Shown here piece by piece: positions 56,894 through 64,000 of a DNA stretch of 64,000 nucleotides. The notes under the pieces are model-generated. The model had not been told where the DNA came from. It searched no databases and saw nothing but the letters and a program-made list of their open reading frames with translations. This DNA is from Actinobaculum sp. oral taxon 183 str. F0552 (GTDB taxonomy: Bacteria > Actinomycetota > Actinomycetes > Actinomycetales > Actinomycetaceae). The DNA lies in NCBI RefSeq assembly GCF_000466165.1, contig NZ_KE951406.1, forward strand, positions 1 through 64,000. The letters are read 5' to 3'. Numbering within the stretch: position 1 is the first letter of the stretch; each line of letters starts with the position of its first letter. Made by a program: the position numbers and the translations under genes.

Positions 56894-57118
56894 ATGTACG
56901 CCACTCTTGTCGATTTCTATTCTCTGGAGACAAGCGTCCGCAAGACGCTGACCGTCGCAACCGCGACGGTCGAGAAAACCATCCAAGAAAAGAGGAATAT
57001 CATTTCTCAGGATGTTTACGAGGCTCCGGCCATGCTCAAGGTCGGCGGCTTCGACGAGCTCACCAACGCCACCCGCAGGGGCTACTGGGTTGACTTCCTG
57101 GGCGGTTGGTGGTTCTAA
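56894..57118 (+). CDS. Lasso peptide precursor
   Basis: The 74-residue peptide ends with a leader of the actinobacterial lasso type, Y-x2-P-x5-G-x-F-x3-T (YEAPAMLKVGGFDELT). The conserved Thr at position -2 places cleavage after LTN, giving the core ATRRGYWVDFLGGWWF (57068-57115). Asp9 is the only acidic residue, so the expected ring is Ala1-Asp9 with a seven-residue tail FLGGWWF plugged by bulky Trp. The leader is long (58 residues), but no later ATG, GTG or TTG start exists. AGGGG precedes ATG 56894. The complete processing set follows on the same strand. Product activity is unknown. Confidence 0.88.
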   Translation: MYATLVDFYSLETSVRKTLTVATATVEKTIQEKRNIISQDVYEAPAMLKVGGFDELTNATRRGYWVDFLGGWWF

Positions 57119-57144
57119 CCGCCGTTGCCTGTGAAGGCATTTCG

Positions 57145-57189
57145 GAGGTGGCCGTCTCCCATCGCGACCGCGAAGCAGACGGCCACCTC
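57145..57189 (+). terminator. Hairpin between lasso precursor and cyclase genes
   Basis: GAGGTGGCCGTCT (57145-57157) and AGACGGCCACCTC (57177-57189) form a perfect 13-base stem with a 19-base loop. It lies 26 bases after the precursor stop and just before the cyclase ribosome site. It may act as a partial terminator or mRNA stabiliser that keeps precursor levels above enzyme levels. Confidence 0.7.
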
Positions 57190-57211
57190 TCCACTGGGAA
57201 AGGAATCGTGC

Positions 57212-59011
57212 GTGGACGTCATCGTGCTTCCCGACACCGAGAAGACCGCCGGCATCCATGACGTCATCCGGCGTCATGGATACTCATGCTCGATCCACCA
57301 CTCCTCGGGCAGACCGTGGATCCTCGGAAGATGGGGGAGCCGAGAAGCGCGGGAGGCGACGGCGTCGAACTGCCGGATGGCGCTACTCGGGCTCGTAGGC
57401 GCACACGATGACGCTCTAGACCGTGCGGTCCGCTCCATCCGTTCGTTTCGGGACGTCGACGCCCTCTACGACAGAGTTCCCGGCTCCTACATCACAGCGG
57501 TCGCTTTCAACGGGTCCACCAGGGTCCACGGCACGCTGGCGGCCACCCACGAGATCTTCTACGCGGATGTCGACGGCATCGTCGTCGCGGCGAACAAGGC
57601 GTCGATCCTAGCGCGCATCGCAGAGCGCGCGATTCGAAGGGAAATGCTGGCGACGACCCTGCTGGCGCCCCGAGCCCCCTGGCCGCTCTCCGATCGGCCG
57701 CTGTGGAAAGGCGTGGAGCATGTGCCGGTCACCGATGCCCTGGAGTTGCATCCCGACGGCCGTGGAGTCATCGTGCCCCGATGGAGCTATCCGGCGCACC
57801 GAGAGCCGCTGACGGATATCGCCCCCCGATTGCGGGCTGCCCTGGAAGCCGGCGTTCGAGCGCGTGCGGATGCGACCCCTGTGCTCGGCTCCGACCTGTC
57901 GGGTGGACTGGACTCGACGACCCTCGCGTTCTATGCGGATCGACATGCCCAACGGCTGGTCACCGTACGGCAGGACGCCTACGATGCGACGAATGACGAC
58001 GTGAAGTGGGCTGCCCTCGCCCGGAGCAGGATGGGCACCGGCGACCACATCCGGATGGAGCCGGACGTCGCCCCCTGGTATGCGGAATGGAATTCGACCT
58101 CGGACGGCGACCCGAGCTCGCCGTACCCCGCCCTGAGAACGCTCGGATTCACCCGGGCACTGGCGGAACGGCTCCATGACCGAGGCGTGACGATCCATCT
58201 CACCGGGCTCGGCGGCGACGAACTCTTCTCGCCGTCGTTCACTCACCTGTACTCCCTCGTCCGGAGGCATCCTCTTCGGGCATTCCGGCCGATGCGCGGT
58301 ATGCAGGCGATCGCCCGTTGGAAGACCGCCCGGACCATCCGCGCGCTGACCCGGAGGATGCCGCACTCCGTGTGGTTGAGGGACATGGCCGGCCAACTCC
58401 GCCAGCCGGATTCGAACGGCCCCGAACAGTACTGGGAGCCTGAAGCCCGGGCGTCTTCCTGGGCCACGGCTGCAGCTGTGAGCCAGTCGGGCGAGCTCAT
58501 ACGCGAGGCGGCTGACCTCCTCGGCGAGGAAACCCCGGACACTCTTCCCGTGGACTTCGAGATGCTGCGGCTGGTCAACGCCGACGGACGCCTGATCCGA
58601 CGCATGTCACAGGTGGCCGAACGGCATGGCGTCGCCTTTGACGCCCCCTACCTGGACGACGCGGTCGTGGACCTCGCCTTCAGGACCCGATTGGAGGATC
58701 GTGTGTCGCACGGAGTGTTCAAACCCGTGCTTCAAGCAGCCGTTCCGGAGAATTTCCCCCATGAGCTCCTCTCCCGCAGATCCAAGGGAGACTACAGCGC
58801 CGAAGCGTATTCGGGGCTCGCTCGCAATCGCGGATCCATGGTGAGAGAGTTCGCGGAGGGGTCTCTTCTCCAGGAAGAGGGACTCATCGACGCGGAGGCG
58901 TTCCGCGAATTCCTCACCGCCGTGCACCCGAGCACCCAGCCGTTTCGCTTCCTCGACGCCACGCTTGGAGCGGAGATGTGGCTGAGAACCGTTCACAACG
59001 TAAAAGGATGA
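57212..59011 (+). CDS. Lasso peptide macrolactam synthetase (asparagine synthase-like, C protein)
   Basis: The 599-residue ATP-dependent cyclase activates the Asp9 side chain and joins it to the new N-terminus. It has the family N-terminal segment (VIVLPDTEKT ... SSGRPWILGRW) and the asparagine-synthetase ATP motif SGGLDSTT near residue 230, with LTGLGGDELFSP further on. GTG 57212 follows GGAAAGGA; the frame is open earlier, but that part covers the hairpin. Its stop overlaps the ATG of the next gene (ATGA). Confidence 0.93.
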   Translation: MDVIVLPDTEKTAGIHDVIRRHGYSCSIHHSSGRPWILGRWGSREAREATASNCRMALLGLVGAHDDALDRAVRSIRSFRDVDALYDRVPGSYITAVAFNGSTRVHGTLAATHEIFYADVDGIVVAANKASILARIAERAIRREMLATTLLAPRAPWPLSDRPLWKGVEHVPVTDALELHPDGRGVIVPRWSYPAHREPLTDIAPRLRAALEAGVRARADATPVLGSDLSGGLDSTTLAFYADRHAQRLVTVRQDAYDATNDDVKWAALARSRMGTGDHIRMEPDVAPWYAEWNSTSDGDPSSPYPALRTLGFTRALAERLHDRGVTIHLTGLGGDELFSPSFTHLYSLVRRHPLRAFRPMRGMQAIARWKTARTIRALTRRMPHSVWLRDMAGQLRQPDSNGPEQYWEPEARASSWATAAAVSQSGELIREAADLLGEETPDTLPVDFEMLRLVNADGRLIRRMSQVAERHGVAFDAPYLDDAVVDLAFRTRLEDRVSHGVFKPVLQAAVPENFPHELLSRRSKGDYSAEAYSGLARNRGSMVREFAEGSLLQEEGLIDAEAFREFLTAVHPSTQPFRFLDATLGAEMWLRTVHNVKG

Positions 59012-59274
59012 CAATGCCGTACAAGTTGGGCCAACAGTTCAAATTCACACAGACGGAAGGGGGAGGCGTGCTCCTCGATCTGACGAAGGGGGAGTACTGG
59101 CAGCTCAACGAACTCGGCGCTCTCCTGGTCGATCGCCTCTCCGGCGGCGGCCTGCCTCGAGACGTCGTCGAAGAGCTCGCTGCAGCCTATCCCGATTCGG
59201 CTGACCGCGTCGACGGCGACGTCCGCAGGCTCCTCGACCAGCTCATGGGGATCGGAGCGATCGACCATGAGTGA
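59008..59274 (+). CDS. Lasso peptide RRE protein (PqqD-like, B1)
   Basis: The 88-residue RiPP recognition element binds the leader (Tyr/Pro/Phe positions) and presents the precursor to the peptidase and cyclase. GVLLDLTKGEYWQLNELGALLVDRL and the C-terminal RRLLDQLMGIGAI are typical of PqqD-like B1 proteins. ATG 59008 overlaps the cyclase stop; ATG 59014 is an alternative. It overlaps the B2 gene by eight bases. Confidence 0.93.
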   Translation: MTMPYKLGQQFKFTQTEGGGVLLDLTKGEYWQLNELGALLVDRLSGGGLPRDVVEELAAAYPDSADRVDGDVRRLLDQLMGIGAIDHE

Positions 59275-59704
59275 CTTCGTCGTCGTCCCCCGGCCGGACT
59301 CCCGCCTGGGCATTCGGCGCAGACTCCTGGCGCTGGCAGCCGTCGGCTACGCACGACGTCTCGCCCGGAAGAAGCCGGACGCGCTGGAGAGGCGGCTGCG
59401 CCGAATCAGCCGAGCGGCCCGCCCGGCTCGGGTCGAGGAAGCTATAGCCGCACACCGTGCGGTCGTCAGTGTCAGCACTCGCTGCTCCGGCAGGTGGTGC
59501 CTCGACCGCTCCATCGCAATCGCCCTGCTTCTGCGCATGTCAGGCGCTTGGCCCGAATGGCACACGGGCGTTTGCCTCCTGCCTTTCCGGGCGCACGCCT
59601 GGATCACGGTCGACGGCGAGCCGATCGGCGAGCCGGAGGGGTTGAGGGACAACTTCAAGCCGCTTATGACCGTCGTGGCCGGCGGGAAGAACCGTGGACG
59701 TTGA
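59267..59704 (+). CDS. Lasso peptide leader peptidase (transglutaminase-like, B2)
   Basis: The 145-residue cysteine protease removes the leader. The catalytic Cys is in GRWCLDRSIAIALLLRMSG (about residue 78), the His in FRAHAWITVDG (about 111), and an acidic residue in GEPIGEP completes the triad. WPEWHTGV between them is a family hallmark. It overlaps both neighbours, so translation is coupled. Confidence 0.94.
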   Translation: MSDFVVVPRPDSRLGIRRRLLALAAVGYARRLARKKPDALERRLRRISRAARPARVEEAIAAHRAVVSVSTRCSGRWCLDRSIAIALLLRMSGAWPEWHTGVCLLPFRAHAWITVDGEPIGEPEGLRDNFKPLMTVVAGGKNRGR

Positions 59705-61514
59705 ACCGCGCGGCCGCGCGCGCGCCGATCGAGGCCAGTTCTCCCTGCTGGTCAGGCAGATCCGTCCGTATTGGAGACGGTTCCTCGTGGCGATTCTGCT
59801 GGGAGTCGCCGCGTCCACGCTCAGTCTGCTGCAGCCCGCCCTCATCGCCAGCATGGTCACCGCGTTGGAGAACTCGACCGGGATCCTCCCCTCGGTTCTC
59901 CTTCTCCTCGCCCTGCTGACGACGTCCGCAGCGTTGTCGGGATTCCAAACCTATGCGCTCGGCACACTCGGAGAACAGGTGACGGGCAGGATCCGCATGA
60001 CGTACGTGCGGGCTGTCTTGCGCCTGCCCGTCTGCGCACTCGAAGCCTACCGACGGGCCGACCTCGTGGCTAGGGCGACGTCCGATACCACCCTGCTCCG
60101 CGTCGCGCTCACGGAAGGCGCCGGCCAGATCATCGGCGGCGTGATCATGTTCGTCGGCGCGCTGATCGCCATGGCCTTCGTCAGCCCCCTTCTGCTGCTG
60201 GCGACTGTGGTGACCGTGACGATCGGGTTGGTGTGCGTCATGGCCCTGTCGGGTCGGCTCCGCAATGCATCCACCCAGGTCCAAGAAGGCGTGTCGTCGC
60301 TCGGCTCGTCTCTGGACCAGAGCATTTTCGCGTCCAAGACGATCCGGTCCCTGAACGCCGCGGACTGGGCGATCTCCCGCGTCGACCGCACCATCGACGC
60401 GGCGAAGCAGGCCGGAATCCGCTTTGCCCGGGTTTCATCCGCCGTCACGCCGCTTTCGGGGGTGGTGATGCAGCTCTGCCTCGCGGTCGTCCTCGGACTC
60501 GGCGCGTTCCAAGTCGCGAACGGAACCCTTCCCGTGGCGCAGCTGGTGGCATTCGTCATGTACGTGTTCCTCCTCCTGACACCCGTCGGCCAGGCGGTGA
60601 GAGCCATGACATCGCTGTCGCAGGCCACCGCAGCCGCAAGGCGCCTCGCCGAGGTGGAGGAGGAGGCCGAGGCTCCTGAGGAGCGGTCAGGCCGGGGAAC
60701 GGCTCAGGCGACATCGGTTTCCGGCCCGACACCGGTGCCGGAGGCGAACGACGCTTGCGCAGTCGAATTCGCCGACGTTCACTTCGCCTATCCGGCAACC
60801 GGAGGCGGTGCGACGGCCGGCGAGCCGAAACCGGCCCTTCGCGGAGTCACATTCGCCGTTCCGCCGGGGGCGAAGGTCGGGATCGTCGGGCCGTCGGGCT
60901 CGGGCAAGAGCACCATCCTCAATCTCATCGCGGGTTTCTACTCGCCGCAGAGGGGATCCGTCCGCATAGCGGGAATCGCCGAGGCCTCCGATCCGGATGT
61001 GCGGGACAGAGGGCTCATAGGCCTCGTGGAACAGGACGCCCCGGTCATCGCGGGCACCCTCCGCGACAACCTCACGCTCGGCGACCCGGAGATCGGCGAG
61101 GCCGACTGCCTCCAGGCGCTGTCACGCGTGAACCTCGACCACCTGTACAGTCGCGACCGAGGCGGCCTCGATCTCGAACTGTCGGATCAGGGGACGAACC
61201 TGTCAGGCGGTGAGAGGCAGCGCCTGGCCATCGCGCGCGTTCTGCTTCGAAGACGGCTGATCCTGCTTCTGGACGAGTCCACGTCCCAAATGGACAGCGA
61301 CAACGAACAGAAGCTGCGGGATGCTGTAGCCGAGGCGGGACGCCGTCGCACCACCATCGTGGTGGCCCATCGTCTGTCGACGATCGTCGACAGCGATTTC
61401 ATCCTGGTCGTCAGAGACGGAGAGATCGAAGCCGTCGGCCGTCACAGCGAACTCGTCGCCACGAGCCCGACGTACTCCGTGTTCGCAGACCAGCAGCGGT
61501 TGATCCGAGGCTGA
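59694..61514 (+). CDS. Lasso peptide ABC exporter (D protein)
   Basis: The 606-residue fused permease-ATPase has six membrane segments in residues 28-310 and an ATPase with Walker A GPSGSGKST, signature LSGGERQR, Walker B LILLLDESTSQMD and switch His in VVAHRLS. It should export the mature lasso peptide and so also protect the producer. GTG 59694 lies within the end of the peptidase gene. A variable, Pro/Ala-rich linker (about 325-360) joins the domains. A terminator overlaps its stop codon. Confidence 0.93.
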   Translation: MDVEPRGRARADRGQFSLLVRQIRPYWRRFLVAILLGVAASTLSLLQPALIASMVTALENSTGILPSVLLLLALLTTSAALSGFQTYALGTLGEQVTGRIRMTYVRAVLRLPVCALEAYRRADLVARATSDTTLLRVALTEGAGQIIGGVIMFVGALIAMAFVSPLLLLATVVTVTIGLVCVMALSGRLRNASTQVQEGVSSLGSSLDQSIFASKTIRSLNAADWAISRVDRTIDAAKQAGIRFARVSSAVTPLSGVVMQLCLAVVLGLGAFQVANGTLPVAQLVAFVMYVFLLLTPVGQAVRAMTSLSQATAAARRLAEVEEEAEAPEERSGRGTAQATSVSGPTPVPEANDACAVEFADVHFAYPATGGGATAGEPKPALRGVTFAVPPGAKVGIVGPSGSGKSTILNLIAGFYSPQRGSVRIAGIAEASDPDVRDRGLIGLVEQDAPVIAGTLRDNLTLGDPEIGEADCLQALSRVNLDHLYSRDRGGLDLELSDQGTNLSGGERQRLAIARVLLRRRLILLLDESTSQMDSDNEQKLRDAVAEAGRRRTTIVVAHRLSTIVDSDFILVVRDGEIEAVGRHSELVATSPTYSVFADQQRLIRG

Positions 61515-61545
61515 CCGGCGCCCCGCCGCCGGCGCCGGTCAGCCC
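61510..61545 (+). terminator. Terminator of the lasso operon
   Basis: GGCTGACCGGCGCC (61510-61523) and GGCGCCGGTCAGCC (61532-61545) are a perfect 14-base inverted repeat. The left arm contains the exporter stop codon. Confidence 0.8.
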
Positions 61546-61765
61546 ACACTGTACAAGGCCGGCGGATCCGGCGAGGGAGGGGGAGTGGGAGCCGGTCGGA
61601 GCGCACGGCGGCCACGACGAGGCCTGCCTGTGGTGAGCGCAACTGCATACCGGGGCCGGAGACTGGACGGTGGGAGTGCTCTCCCATATGCACGCGGCCG
61701 TGCATAGGGGCCGCTCGACCAGGTAAATTTGGAATGTCCCTGTCCGTCCCCCCATCGGAGAACGC

Positions 61766-64000
61766 ATGCGTCGCCTCGGTAGCAACTATGTGCTCGATCA
61801 GCGCATCGGGCGTGGAGCCCAAGGGGAGGTGTGGCGTGGGAGATCCGTCTCGGACCATCAAGAGGACGGCCGCGGCTCGGAGGGGACCCAGCAGGACGTG
61901 CTGGCCTTCAAGATCCTGCGGGCGGACCTCGTCGAGGACGAAGGCCTGGTCGGGCGCTTCGTCAAGGAACGGACCACGCTGACGAGGATTCGCTCTCCCT
62001 ACGTCGTGAACATCCGCGACTTCGTCATCGAGGGAACGACCTTCGCCATCGTCATGGACTACGTGCCGGGCGGAGATCTGCGTGGGAAGCTGGCGTCCGA
62101 CGGTCCTCTGCCCCCGGCGGAAGTCGCCCGCATCGGAGCGCACGTGGCGCAGGGCCTGATGGCCGTCCACGCCGCGGACGTCGTTCACCGCGACGTCAAA
62201 CCCGCCAACATCCTCCTCGATTCGACCACCGACCCCGCGACTCCCCGAGTCGTGGACTTCGGGATAGCCCGGATCCACAACGCCGTCGGCACCGACCACC
62301 TCACCGGGATCCTGGGAACGCCTCTCTACATGGCGCCGGAGATCCTCCTCGGCGAGGTCCCCAGGCCTGCCTCCGACCTGTACTCCCTGGGCATCGTGCT
62401 CTACCAGAGCTGCTGCGGAGTCACGCCCTTCGTCGGCGACCCGGGGCAGCTGCTCGGCCAGCACGTGGGCCGGCTTCCCGGACGCCCCGAGGGGATCCCC
62501 GACTCCCTCTGGAGGATTCTGAACCATCTGTTGGCCAAACGCCCCGAGCAGCGTCCAACCGCCCAGCAGGTCGCTCACGACCTCGAGGAGTTACAGCCCT
62601 CCCTCGACGGCCTCCCCCCGGCGCCGCGCATCGCGACCCCGCCCGCATCGGCGCCGTCGGCGGACTCCCTCGCCTTCGGAGGGGGAGTCCCCCCCACCAT
62701 GGCGGCGGGGCCCCGACCCGCACAGGGGTATTCGCCGGCCTTCGCCCCTGCCTCGTCGGGGGACATGGCTTCCCCGGCGGCCCCGCCCTCGAACGCCTCC
62801 TACCAGTATCCCGCCTACACGCCGGCCACGGCCGCCTCCGGCCAGTCGGGTCAGTACCGACTCGTCCAACCCCCGGGAGGATATCCGCCTCCGCGCCGCC
62901 GGCGCAGAGGCTGGAAGATCGCCGTGGCGGCCGTACTGGCCGTGGCCTTGACGGGCGCGGGAGTGCTGGCCGTGCGGCACTTCCTCTTCAACGGCCCCGA
63001 CGTTCCCGGCGACTCGGTGGCGGCCCTGCCAGCGGGCAAAGGCTTCAGCGAGCAGTTGCGCCTTCCGAACGGCTACAAGCAGTACGTCTCTCCCGATGGG
63101 GGCATGCTGGCGGTCGAATCGGACAAGTGGGCGGTCTACAGGCTCGACGGCACCAAAAGCGAACCCGTCTGGAAAGGAGACTGTTACGCTCATATGAGCG
63201 GATTCTGGGACGATTCGCATTTTCTGTGCGCGGACAGCCACAAGCGAGAGCTCATATCGTCCAACGGCAAGAGTTCCACGCCGCCGGGCCCCTCCGACTC
63301 GCGGTTGAAAGGCGCGACGGCCGATCGCACCGTCCTGACGGCCGCGTATACGGGCGACCTCCTCGCCCTCGACAGGAACGGCAAGGAAGTGTGGCGGACC
63401 TACGGCAAGTTCTCGAGCGACGTCATCGTCACCGAGAGTTTCGTGCTCGCCGTCGACAAAGACGCGGATACGGTCCAGGTGTTTTCGACGTCGACCGGGA
63501 AGAAGCTCGCCAGCTCGTCCTTCGGCGGATCCGACAAGACCTTGGAGGAGGACCCGCATCCTGCAGGCTTCGGCGTGGACGCCGGAAACAAGGCCTTCTA
63601 CCAGATTCAGGACGGCAAGTACACGATATGGGACGCCGAAGGCAGGAGGAAGGAGACCGGGACGACGAAGGCCAGTTCGAGCAACTGGGTCGCCTCCACG
63701 TCCGTCACCCCCAAAGAGCTGGCGGGTATCTTCAAGAAGGTCGACACGGACTCAGTCAACGTCATCCGAGGCAAAGAGAAGACGATCAAAGCGGCGATCA
63801 GCAATTCCCAATGCAAGGTCCGGGTGGGGGGAAAGACCATGGCAGTTCCAGCTCCAGCCAGCGAGGATTCGTGCAGCATATCGGTTTTCGGGCTGACCGG
63901 CGACGACAGCGCCATTCTGGTCGGTTCACGCACCGACTCCGATAAGTCCGTCTACTACGACAAGGGAGGCGTCGTCGCCGCCTACTCGTTGAAAGACGGC
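61766..64000 (+). CDS. Membrane Ser/Thr protein kinase with extracellular PQQ-like domain (3' end outside the window)
   Basis: The frame from ATG 61766 is open to the last base, giving 745 residues. The kinase domain has Gly loop GRGAQGEVW, LAFKIL lysine, catalytic VVHRDVKPANILLD (about 139), VVDFGIARI and MAPEIL. A Pro/Ala/Ser-rich linker follows, then one membrane helix (about 385-405) and an outer domain with repeated LLALDRNGKEVW-like PQQ/beta-propeller strands. It resembles PknB/PknD-type sensor kinases. GGAG lies six bases before the ATG. The other long frame here (61831-63945) is Arg-rich and lacks motifs. Confidence 0.9.
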   Translation, partial: MRRLGSNYVLDQRIGRGAQGEVWRGRSVSDHQEDGRGSEGTQQDVLAFKILRADLVEDEGLVGRFVKERTTLTRIRSPYVVNIRDFVIEGTTFAIVMDYVPGGDLRGKLASDGPLPPAEVARIGAHVAQGLMAVHAADVVHRDVKPANILLDSTTDPATPRVVDFGIARIHNAVGTDHLTGILGTPLYMAPEILLGEVPRPASDLYSLGIVLYQSCCGVTPFVGDPGQLLGQHVGRLPGRPEGIPDSLWRILNHLLAKRPEQRPTAQQVAHDLEELQPSLDGLPPAPRIATPPASAPSADSLAFGGGVPPTMAAGPRPAQGYSPAFAPASSGDMASPAAPPSNASYQYPAYTPATAASGQSGQYRLVQPPGGYPPPRRRRRGWKIAVAAVLAVALTGAGVLAVRHFLFNGPDVPGDSVAALPAGKGFSEQLRLPNGYKQYVSPDGGMLAVESDKWAVYRLDGTKSEPVWKGDCYAHMSGFWDDSHFLCADSHKRELISSNGKSSTPPGPSDSRLKGATADRTVLTAAYTGDLLALDRNGKEVWRTYGKFSSDVIVTESFVLAVDKDADTVQVFSTSTGKKLASSSFGGSDKTLEEDPHPAGFGVDAGNKAFYQIQDGKYTIWDAEGRRKETGTTKASSSNWVASTSVTPKELAGIFKKVDTDSVNVIRGKEKTIKAAISNSQCKVRVGGKTMAVPAPASEDSCSISVFGLTGDDSAILVGSRTDSDKSVYYDKGGVVAAYSLKDG

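Noticed and set aside
57080-57115. Shorter lasso cores starting at RGYWVD or GYWVD
   Set aside because: Asp would be at position 6 or 5, too small for the 7-9 residue ring known for lasso peptides; cleavage after LTN puts Thr at -2 and Asp at 9.
61831-63945. 704-codon plus-strand frame
   Set aside because: Arg/Pro-rich other-frame reading of the Ser/Thr kinase gene; the frame from 61766 carries all kinase motifs.

Overview
The window reads as chromosomal DNA of a fairly GC-rich actinomycete. Signs are frequent GTG starts, leaderless-looking promoters, an actinobacterial Pro/Trp-rich repeat protein, a DUF3516 helicase, a PknB-like kinase and a lasso peptide cluster. Actinomycetaceae (Actinomyces/Schaalia-like) is my inference from gene content; no marker gene proves it.

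Layout. 1-66: 3' end of a 5S rRNA. 0.67-4.0 kb: a heterodimeric ABC exporter behind a perfect palindromic operator. 4.2-13.1 kb: branched-chain amino acid block, ilvD, an AspT-type transporter, divergent thrE, then ilvB-ilvN-ilvC preceded by a GTG-started leader peptide and an attenuator. 13.3-15.6 kb: flavodoxin-like, SanA-like and patatin-like genes. 15.6-18.9 kb: a very AT-rich block with GACAT repeats, then a very GC-rich minus-strand fragment of a mobile element (small membrane protein, two unknown proteins, an excisionase-like HTH). 18.9-36.8 kb: a complete type I-E CRISPR-Cas locus. I count 138 repeats and 137 spacers, transcribed leftward from a leader beside cas3, followed by cas3-cse1-cse2-cas7-cas5-cas6e-cas1-cas2. 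37.0-38.4 kb: two low-complexity single-TM proteins. 38.6-41.0 kb: leuB and ilvE, which complete the BCAA theme and suggest that the material between ilvC and leuB is an insertion. 41.3-49.3 kb: YggS, HelY-like helicase, tRNA-Lys, DUF262 protein, ATP-grasp protein, MDR oxidoreductase. 49.6-54.3 kb: tRNA-His, GH3 glycosidase, a NarL-type two-component system. 54.8-61.5 kb: a FtsX-type ABC transporter divergent from a lasso peptide operon (precursor, cyclase, RRE protein, leader peptidase, exporter). 61.8-64.0 kb: a membrane Ser/Thr kinase running off the window.

How the parts fit. The BCAA enzymes (IlvB/N, IlvC, IlvD, LeuB, IlvE) form one pathway with attenuation control visible at ilvB. ThrE and the AspT-type protein are plausible amino acid traffic partners. 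The CRISPR locus has intact effector and adaptation modules plus a very deep spacer record with block duplications and related spacer variants. The lasso cluster has every expected part. Its predicted 16-residue core ATRRGYWVDFLGGWWF has a 9-residue Ala1-Asp9 ring, and this is the best candidate for an undescribed product.
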